From: Botryococcus braunii
Taxonomy: Eukaryota > Chlorophyta > Trebouxiophyceae
Assembly: GCA_002005505.1 (NCBI GenBank)
Contig: MVGU01001203.1
Coordinates: forward strand, 57,501-121,500
DNA: 64,000 nt
Direction of reading: 5' to 3'
Below the pieces are notes generated by a model. The model saw only the letters and a list, made by a program, of their open reading frames with translations. It did not search any database and was not told the origin of the DNA. Made by a program: the position numbers and the translations under genes. Positions 31,327-39,003 of this stretch are shown here, piece after piece (within the stretch, counting starts at the first letter, position 1; the number at the start of each line of letters is the position of its first letter).

Positions 31327-31624
31327 GCTGAGGAATAACAAATACAAACTGCTCCTGCCCAAGCCAGTGGCGTCGGCCACCAACACCAATAAAGGTGCGA
31401 TGAGCCGTCCGTCACCAGGGTATACACAGTCAAGCTAGTGCAACACCGCTCCTGTCTCTCTAGATTGAAACCCTGCCCTTTACCAAGCTTGGTAGCTTTA
31501 ATGAGTTAGTTCAGCCGTTGTTTCCCTTGAAATATCCCATATAATTCATCCGTGATCTGGAGTCACGTGATGGTTCCCTTAGTCACCCCTCCTGAGGGGT
31601 TTACTAGCCCTCTCGTAGCAATGG

Positions 31625-31744
31625 TATTTTCCTGCGCTCTCAGCGATTGTACTGCTGCGCTCTGCCAGCGGAATTTCCTGCGCTCTCAGCGATTGTACTG
31701 CTGCGCTCTGCCAGCGCGCGAATTTCCTGCGCTCTCAGCGATTG
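31625..31744 (+). repeat. Right terminal repeats of the DIRS-like element
   Basis: Two and a half tandem units of about 48 bp: TTTCCTGCGCTCTCAGCG, ATTGTACTGCTGCGCTCTGC, CAGCG(CGCG). The last unit stops at CAGCGATTG before the Helentron end. Related blocks lie at 23665-23800. Confidence 0.7.
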
Positions 31745-31780
31745 GGGGTCAACCTATATAGCCCGGCGAGGCCGGGGCAA

Positions 31781-31820
31781 AAAATTTTGTAGGGATACCG
31801 TTGGGCACGGCTACCCTCTA
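31781..31820 (+). repeat. 5' LTR of gypsy-B, last 40 bp
   Basis: AAAATTTTGTAGGGATACCG .. CTACCCTCTA matches the end of the 3' LTR (50560-50599). It completes the 1338-bp LTR across the Helentron. Confidence 0.95.
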
Positions 31821-32737
31821 TGGCGATCCGTCCAGGGAGTTTTAGCGCGTAGACTTAGTCATCGCCTGGGCTCTCAGAATCTGACTCTTCTGCGCAGATT
31901 TGCCGTGTTTACTGTACAAAGACGTACCGTATTTCGAATCAGTTGAGCTTTGTCCGCATATAGGACTGGGTATACCCCTTCAGGAGGGGCTTGATTACAT
32001 TCCGTTTGTCGCAGGAACTAACACCAAAAGCATCAGCAACGACCGTTTGGAGCGGAACCATACTTTAGGAAAGTTCAGATTGAAGCACATCATCATCTGT
32101 ACCGCAGAGTTAGTTGAGACAAAGTAATTCATTGTAGCACTTGATTTCTGTTTGTGTGATTCTTATCAATAGTAAAGAGCATAATTTCATAGCCGCGACT
32201 GTTTGATTGTTTGTTTATCGAAATCTTTGCAGCCCCAAAGATCGCGGTAGTTTGACACGCATCAGGAAGAATATATATTTGATCGATCTAAGAAATTGTA
32301 GAAGCAGTTGCTGTAGTATTTAAAGATCATTCATAGTACCTTTGAAAGGATTTACTTTATCATCTGGAAGTCCAAGGTTGGTGGTATGACCTTGGGGAGG
32401 TTTGAGATACTGCAACATTAGTAAAACAATTCGTTAATTTTATAACTGCAGTGAACGTAATTAGCAGAAAGGAACCTCGTAATACCGAATTTACAATATA
32501 CTAGCATTGCACGATTGCAACTAGGTTCGCGGGATGCCCCTTTAGGAGGGGTCTGATTACACTCCGTTTGTTGTACAGGCACCCCTGCAGCCAGCTGAAA
32601 CAGCAGAATCAGCAATACAGTAAGTAGCAGTACCAGCAATATCTGACATTAATTTGTGTCGTGAACACACGAGCGTAATCTCTAATAGTGTGTTAGGCCA
32701 TCTAGAGCGCGAGGCCTTGTTTGACTAAACAACTAGA
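31821..32737 (+). promoter_or_regulatory. Gypsy-B PBS and untranslated leader
   Basis: TGGCGATCCGTCCAGGGAG directly abuts the LTR and is shared with gypsy-E (60763 on), so it is the likely primer-binding site. The 0.9-kb leader then carries two copies of a conserved block, CCCCTTYAGGAGGGG followed by YYTGATTACAYTCCGTTTGT (about 31976 and 32537). The CCCCT/AGGGG arms can form a stem-loop. No gene is seen in it. Confidence 0.65.
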
Positions 32738-34951
32738 ATGGCAGACGTACAAACTCCTGTTCGTTTAGAGTTTTTCTATGGAAAGCCCACAGAAGACCCT
32801 TTTCAGTGGCTTGAGTCCTTTGAGTTGTTTATTGAGATCAACCATGTTGTGGGCGATCGAGTTTTACGATTTGTCAAACACGCAATGCTTGAAGAAGCAT
32901 ATACCTGGTTTCGTGCAAATCAAGATGACTTTAATGACTGGGATGAATGCAAGGAGGCTTTTCTCGAAAGATTTGGCCTCGACGAGGACACCCTTATGGT
33001 GAAATTAGACACATGCACACAACAATCCAATGAGACTGTTAGGAGTTATGCTGACAGATTTAGGAAATTAGTGGGTTACTTGCAGATCTCTCTGCCACCC
33101 AGAATGATAACACAGCTATTTGTTAAAGGTCTAGTACCACATCTACGTGAGAGGGTTCAGATGACCTACCCCGGTAAAGGAGCGTTAGCCGACATTATAA
33201 AATTGGCAGCTGATTATGAACAAACATTCGGACACGCGCCTTTAGGGGGCATGTATTCAAACCAGACCATAGAAGTGCCGGTGCGCGAGAGGATTGAGCA
33301 ATGGAATCGCCGCGCCGTTGACAATGTGGTTCAGCGTGCAGCACGCCCGCCGCCGCAGCAAAATCAGAGAGAGAACAATAGAGACAACAGAAATTGGCAG
33401 CGTCAGCGAGACTTCCCGGAGCGACGCAACCAGCAGCCAGCAGCACCGCCTAGGCAGATTGCACCAAACAACCCACCAAGGGAGGCACCTGCGCCACCCC
33501 CAATTAATGACATTGACACCCTCACAAGGGAGATGGAGAGACTACGAATTCAAATCGCAGAACTACAGCGACAGCCCACAGCCAACTTCACCAAGTTTGT
33601 GGAGCATGAACAGCAACCGGAGCAACCGCCCCCGGAGCACGCCACAATAATGTATGATGGATTTACGGATCCTTTTCCTGTGTATCCTATGTATGCCACT
33701 AAGAGGCCAGCAGAAAGTCCACCTGAAGCAAACCAACCGCTGCTTCGGCGCCGCCCCAACAATCTGGAGGACACCACAGTTGACCCAAGAAACATACCAA
33801 GGCCTGCCGCCCCTCGGCCTGCACCAGCTCAGAGACAACCAGTAGAACCTACAACACCAGCAGCACCCCCTCCTGCACCTGCAAGGGAGCCAGCAGCGCG
33901 TCCACACGTGGACCTTGGAGGATTGCCTCCCCTACCTAATGCCGCACGTCCCGCCGCCTACAGGAGACCAGTGGCCATCGCACCAGCAACGGCAGAACCC
34001 ATACAGCAGATTAAAGGGCTTCCCATGAAGCTCACCGTACAAACCTACCTGAACCACATCAGCGAGGAGGAGTTCAACAAGTCAATCAAGGAGCTAAAGG
34101 AGTCCCGTGAGGAATTTCTGCTTAACAGACAGCGAGACCCGCCGCCAGCGAGAGCTACCAATGCGGAAGTTATCTACGTTTCTGGAGAGACCACCTCAAC
34201 TAGCAGGACTGACAACGAGGAGTCACCTTCAACGCAAATGCCACAATCAAACCTACAAAGAAATCCGGTAAACACTACTGTTGCCACCGTACCTATAATC
34301 ATCAATGATTTAGTATTTGAGGATGGCATCATTGATACTGGTGCCACAAACACAATGATTTCACAATCAGCCGCACGACAGTTAAATTTAATTGATCAGA
34401 TTGAGCCTTCACGTCTTAGATACTCGTGTGCAGATGGGAAAATGTCCACTCCTTGGGGCATTATTCGCAAGCTCCCTGTAGGAGTTGAGGGCTTAGTAAT
34501 ACCAATTGACGTATTTGTTAGTGGAGCGACTTCTTATGATGTACTTCTTGGAACAGATTGGCTTACTCAGGCTCACGCCGAGATAAGCTTCGCCAAGCAA
34601 GAAATGTCTTTTCGAATAGAACCACAAATTATGGGGAGAGTTCCCATCACTGTCATGCCTGCCAGTAAAAGCAGCAACCGATATTGCGTCGCGAGAGTCC
34701 CAGGAATCGATTTCGATGGTCCCGCGGGTCATCCCGCCGACCCAGGGGTACCTGGGGTACCCGGCCTACCGAACGAAATTATAAACATTGAGGACGATCT
34801 GTCAGAAGAATCCCAGGAAGAAACAGACCTTTATTCCGGGAGTGAGGGAGAAATTCCTAGTACTGAACCGTCCGATGAGGAGGAAGAGTATTCGGAGGAG
34901 CATGAGGCTTCCTCTTCCGAAAGTGAGATTGAGATTACAATGCCACAGTAA
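32738..34951 (+). CDS. Gypsy-B gag-protease (737 aa)
   Basis: Residues about 1-170 are Ty3/gypsy gag (FYGKPTEDPFQWLESFELFI, AYTWFRANQDDFNDWDECKE, LFVKGLVPHLRERVQMTYPG). A long proline/glutamine-rich linker follows (about 200-440), with no CCHC zinc knuckle. The retropepsin domain has IIDTGATNTMISQSAARQL (Asp about 534) and YDVLLGTDWL. The last 70 residues are very acidic (EEESQEETD-like, DEEEEYSEEHEASSSESE). The start ATGGCAGAC is supported by the same start in gypsy-E. Pol is open in the -1 frame upstream of its ATG, overlapping the end of this gene, so frameshift expression is plausible. Confidence 0.9.
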   Translation: MADVQTPVRLEFFYGKPTEDPFQWLESFELFIEINHVVGDRVLRFVKHAMLEEAYTWFRANQDDFNDWDECKEAFLERFGLDEDTLMVKLDTCTQQSNETVRSYADRFRKLVGYLQISLPPRMITQLFVKGLVPHLRERVQMTYPGKGALADIIKLAADYEQTFGHAPLGGMYSNQTIEVPVRERIEQWNRRAVDNVVQRAARPPPQQNQRENNRDNRNWQRQRDFPERRNQQPAAPPRQIAPNNPPREAPAPPPINDIDTLTREMERLRIQIAELQRQPTANFTKFVEHEQQPEQPPPEHATIMYDGFTDPFPVYPMYATKRPAESPPEANQPLLRRRPNNLEDTTVDPRNIPRPAAPRPAPAQRQPVEPTTPAAPPPAPAREPAARPHVDLGGLPPLPNAARPAAYRRPVAIAPATAEPIQQIKGLPMKLTVQTYLNHISEEEFNKSIKELKESREEFLLNRQRDPPPARATNAEVIYVSGETTSTSRTDNEESPSTQMPQSNLQRNPVNTTVATVPIIINDLVFEDGIIDTGATNTMISQSAARQLNLIDQIEPSRLRYSCADGKMSTPWGIIRKLPVGVEGLVIPIDVFVSGATSYDVLLGTDWLTQAHAEISFAKQEMSFRIEPQIMGRVPITVMPASKSSNRYCVARVPGIDFDGPAGHPADPGVPGVPGLPNEIINIEDDLSEESQEETDLYSGSEGEIPSTEPSDEEEEYSEEHEASSSESEIEITMPQ

Positions 34952-34992
34952 GCAACGAGGGTCGAGAGCTTGAGTTAGCAGCCCATCCTTAC

Positions 34993-37694
34993 ATGACTGA
35001 AGATTGGATGTTAGAAACTAGCATTTTTAGAGAAATTGAAACACAGTGGGGTCCTTTTGACCTCGACGCATGTTGTGATCTCCAAGGTCACAACTCTCAG
35101 TTACCTTTGTATTGGTCCGCTGAGGACGATTGTTTACAGCAGAGCTGGACCCATTTGAGTATATATTGCAACCCACCTTTTTCGATAATTGACAGAGTTG
35201 TGAATCACTGTCTCGCGTGTTTCACCAGTAGTCCCTTTACCACTAGCGCAGTACTTGTGCTACCATGGTGGCCTTCTGCCCCTTGGTTTCCAACAGTAAT
35301 GGAGCAATTTGAGATCATCAAACAATACCCTCCTGTTGTGCAGCTTTTCACAGCCCCGGGAGAGGACCCTGCAGGTCCGCGACGACGTTATGGCCCTACC
35401 AGATGGCCTGTCATAATTGTTCGTGTCCCCACCTCCCTTAGGAAGGAAGATCCTGGTATGAAGAAGTTGAGAGAGATAATAAATACTGAAAAGATGAAAC
35501 AGGACCCCGATCCCATGTTAAAAATCACCACCGGGATGCGAAAATTGGGTCCTATGAGAGAACAAGAGATTGAGAGATTAGTACAGGAGTACAAGGATGT
35601 ATTTACCCCAGGTATAGTACAAGAAAGAACCACCTTATTTCACCACCGCATAGACACTGGGGATGCGGTCCCCATTAAAACACGCCCTTATCGCTTGTCC
35701 CGTTCGGAGGATCAGGTGATCGAGGAAGAAGTTCACAAAATGCTAGAGGCTGGAGTGGTAGTGCCTTCCAGCTCTCCTTGGTCTAGTTCGCCTGTGTTAG
35801 TAGGCAAGCCGGATGGCTCTGTCCGGTTTTGTATTGACTACCGTCCATTAAATGCAGTTACCAGACGGGACAATTACCCCATGCCTAGGATAGATGAGAC
35901 CCTAGATTCCTTAGGTCAGGGGGTGGAGTATTTAAGTAAGATTGATTGCAAGTCAGCCTTTTGGTTGATACCAGTAGCCCCAGAGGACCGTGCAAAGACC
36001 GCTTTTACCACCAAAGAAGGTTTATTCGAGTTTGTATCAATGCCGTTCGGCTTGCGTAACGCCCCGGCTACGCTTCAGAGATTTGTTAACACTCTGTTGC
36101 AAGACTTAATAGGAAAGTGTTGTGTCATTTATTTAGATGACTGTTTGATATACATCCGCACATTTGAGGACCACCTCACACATCTGAAATTAGTGCTGGA
36201 ACGCTTCCGTGCGGTGGGCTTTAGAGCCAACCCAGCCAAGTGTGAGTTATGTTGCAGTGAAGTGTTGTACTTAGGATACATTATTACGCCCCAAGGCATA
36301 AAGCCCAACCCTTCCAAGGTTGAGGCAGTACTCAACGCAGCACCGCCGACGAACGTTACCGAAGTCAGGTCCTTTCTGGGACTTGCAAACTACTACAGGA
36401 GATTTCTGCACAACATGGCCGCCATATCTGCCCCTTTGACGTGGCTCACGAAAAAGGGGGTTGTTTTCAACTGGACCCCTGACTGCCAAGCCGCCTTCGA
36501 AGCCATCAAGGCCATGCTAGTGGAAGCGCCGCTTCTACGATACCCCGACTTCAGCAAGAAATTCACGCTATATACTAATTGGCAGCCCGGAGCCGCCGCC
36601 GCTATTCTGGGCCAGGAGCTCGAGGATGGTGACCATGTGATCGCCTACGCCAGCAAAACTTTACAAGGAGCAGAGCTCAACTACTCTCCAACGGATGGGG
36701 AGCTGCTTGCCATAGTGTGGGCCGTGAAGCTATTCCGCCCCTACCTCTATGGAGTTCAATTTACTATAGTAACGGATCATAAAGCTTTAAAGTGGTTACT
36801 CACCACACGCAATTTGTCCGGCAAGCTAGCACGATACGCCATCGAACTACAAGAATATGACTTTGACATCCAGCACCGCTCGGGGACCTTGCATGGGAAT
36901 GTGGACTGCCTTTCTCGTCTACGCCTACTGCCGCCCCCTGGAGAAGACTACAGTGAAGAGCCGCCGCCGCCGCCGCCGCTAGAAGAAGAAAATAATGAGG
37001 AGAACCACATGCACTGCTGCTACACCATGACCTTTGACAAGGAAAATATGCCGCCTGCTGGAGACACAATGGACCTGGACCAACCTTACCAGCCACTCGC
37101 GCACGATACCACCCAGCGCGGAGAGATAGTAACTTCACCAACCCTACGCCGCATGACGACCCCGGAGGATGATGCACCCCCTTTCAGGGACTGCCTTCCG
37201 GAGATGAGAATTGAATCAACACAGATTTATGACCTGCCGCCGCCTACGGAGACTATATCTGGCCGTTCTGCCGCTCTGGCCAGCCAAGAACCCAAGACTA
37301 CACCGCGTATGCGTTTTGACAGCCCGCCGCTTATGGAGGATGTACCGTGCCAAGTATGCACGGGAAGAGATGATGAGGAGACCATGCTACTATGTGACCT
37401 CTGCAACCACGGATACCACATCGACTGTTTGGAGCCTGCACTGGCCCGGGTACCCAGGGGACCCTGGCTATGCCCTTTATGTGACCAGATTGCAGATGCC
37501 GTCCCCACTCGTGACATTGTGGACGATGAAGAAGTACTTGACTACCTAGCCGCCCTTGAAAGCCCTGGAGCTTGGGACCGCAAGCTACCTGACATTCTTC
37601 TGGTGTACCGGACGAGTCCCCAGGGTTCCACCAAGCACAGCCCCTTCCGGTTGTTGTACGGAAGAGCGGCCACCCTACCTATCGACAACAAGAC
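34993..37694 (+). CDS. Gypsy-B pol: methyltransferase, RT, RNase H, PHD finger
   Basis: Residues about 1-155 resemble phage Dam-like N6-adenine methyltransferases: GPFDLDACCD, WSAEDD, YCNPPFS (NPPF at 60-63) and LPWWPSAPWF. RT follows (about 190-460; YLDD at 380-383). RNase H keeps DGELLAIVWAV, TDHKAL and VDCLSR, but the first catalytic Asp is Asn529 (LYTNWQPGA). After a proline/glutamate-rich linker comes a PHD finger at 786-830 with the full C4HC3 pattern (CQVC .. CDLCNHGYHIDC .. CPLC). The integrase zinc domain and catalytic core are deleted after DDEEVLDYL; the text resumes with WDRKLPDILLVYRTSPQGST. Copia-2 interrupts at 37694; the end is at 48636. A spurious stop occurs at 37771, inside the copia-2 LTR. 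Confidence 0.85.
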
Positions 37695-38386
37695 TGTTAT
37701 ATTGGATGAGTTATTTATGCCTTTCCCTCAGTGGAGTAATAGTGGCTATTCCGTCAGTGACAATAATAAATGACTAATATGGGCGAAACTACAAAGACTT
37801 AGCGGTTAGGAACAATTTGAATGAAGATAAAGATAACGCAAGTTACAGACACGTTTAGTGCAGGAAGGTAGTGGTGCTAGCACGGAGAGGCAAGGCACTT
37901 GTTTGGGACTTCACAAGCACTCCGGGTGTTTCCTTAAAGTTGCCCAATCAGTCCTTGATTGTTCATGTTCTAGACTCTACTCTTCGTCACACAGTAGAGC
38001 GAACTTTGACTCACACCCTCTGTGCCGCCACTGCACAGGTAACGTGATGGTGAATAGATTGGGAGATTTGAGGCTTTGTTGACCTTAATATTTCGTGTTA
38101 TGTGTATGTGCTTGGCTATCTTATCATCGGACAATGAGATTGATCCTTTCTGAGTACGTACCAGTTAGGATAGTTTGAATTCCGTTGTTAAGAGAGAGCA
38201 AGTGAGCAATTGTAATACACTTGTTTGGGACTTCACAAGCACTCCGGGTGTTTCCTTAAAGTTGCCCAATCAGTCCTTGATTGTTCATGTTCTAGACTCT
38301 ACTCTTCGTCACACAGTAGAGCGAACTTTGACTCACACCCTCCGTGCCGCCACTGCACAGGAATACGCCAAGCCCATAACCTAACA
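37695..38386 (+). repeat. 5' LTR of copia-2 with duplicated exon
   Basis: Starts TGTTATATTGG, ends CCATAACCTAACA. It holds a 143-bp segment twice: 37896-38038, followed by a donor-like GTAACG, and 38218-38360, joined directly to GAATACGCC. The 179 bp between (38039-38217) resemble a truncated intron. Confidence 0.95.
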
Positions 38387-38399
38387 GGTTATGGGCCCA
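38387..38399 (+). promoter_or_regulatory. Copia-2 primer-binding site (half tRNA-iMet)
   Basis: GGTTATGGGCCCA immediately follows the LTR. It is the exact complement of TGGGCCCATAACC in the anticodon arm of eukaryotic initiator tRNA-Met, the primer mode of Drosophila copia, in which a 5' half-tRNA is used. Confidence 0.85.
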
Positions 38400-38454
38400 C
38401 CACTCTCCCGTTGAGTGTGTGTGGCTGGCTCAAGAATCGGAGACGAGAAGCTGT

Positions 38455-38952
38455 ATGGCCAAGCGCCGCAGATCGAAGCAGACTGCTCGCAAGACTACCA
38501 ACGTCGACGTTCCTGCTCGGTTAAGAACCGGTCCACCTTCGTACAACGATAGAATCAGAAACGGAGGACAGCAAGGAGATCGGACTCCTGACGAACGGGC
38601 TGCCATTGTAAAATACTACGTGTTTCATCTGTACGTTGGACGACCTCTCCCCCTGCCAGCGTGGTTTGGTTCAAGATTTCCCACGTATCCAGCATACAAG
38701 TTCACTCCTTGGGAACAATCATTCGTTAATTTGGAACCAGGTTTCATCACCAAAGAGAAATTTCGGAGGTATTGTAGTGTAACGAAGTGGCTCAACAGAG
38801 AGCAAGAATTTGCTGAGCACACTGCATATTTGGCGGTTGAGTCTGCACTGGCAACTATTCCAGTGAAGGCCTTTCAGGATGTGCTGATCCCTAACATTCG
38901 TGACGAGTCTGAGTGGGAAACTGATTCAGACCTTGAAGGCATTGTGGAGTAA
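38455..38952 (+). CDS. Copia-2 ORF1, unknown basic protein
   Basis: 165 aa from the ATG at 38455 (an in-frame ATG at 38419 is also possible). The N-terminus is strongly basic (MAKRRRSKQTARKTTN), which suggests nucleic acid binding or nuclear entry. The rest is compact with aromatic residues (PAWFGSRFPTYPAYKFTPWE, FRRYCSVTKWLNREQEFAEH) and an acidic end. I do not recognise the family. Like copia-1, this element has an extra ORF between LTR and gag, though I cannot show that the two proteins are related. Confidence 0.7.
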   Translation: MAKRRRSKQTARKTTNVDVPARLRTGPPSYNDRIRNGGQQGDRTPDERAAIVKYYVFHLYVGRPLPLPAWFGSRFPTYPAYKFTPWEQSFVNLEPGFITKEKFRRYCSVTKWLNREQEFAEHTAYLAVESALATIPVKAFQDVLIPNIRDESEWETDSDLEGIVE

Positions 38953-39003
38953 GTGGTTTAAGTGTACCTCTGACGCTAGAAACTGACATTCAGTGTGCAC
39001 ACT

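Larger units (their letters stand above)
23665..31744. mobile_element. DIRS/kangaroo-like tyrosine-recombinase retrotransposon
   Basis: About 8.1 kb. RT-RNase H and gag-like exons are on minus; a tyrosine recombinase is on plus, so the genes converge at 25507/25514. There is no DDE integrase, no LTR and no evident target duplication, as expected for the DIRS class. Repeats related to GCTCTCAGCGATTG stand at both ends, consistent with split direct repeats. C-rich, intron-bearing and unlike its neighbours in base use. It lies inside the 5' end of the Helentron. Exact ends are approximate. Confidence 0.75.

Noticed and set aside
31625..31744. CRISPR-like array of short repeats
   Set aside because: Units are contiguous without unique spacers, and the setting is eukaryotic transposon termini.
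37348..37482. PHD finger as a host gene fragment or separate gene
   Set aside because: It is in the same uninterrupted frame as RT and RNase H upstream and the integrase remnant downstream, so it is a domain of the polyprotein.
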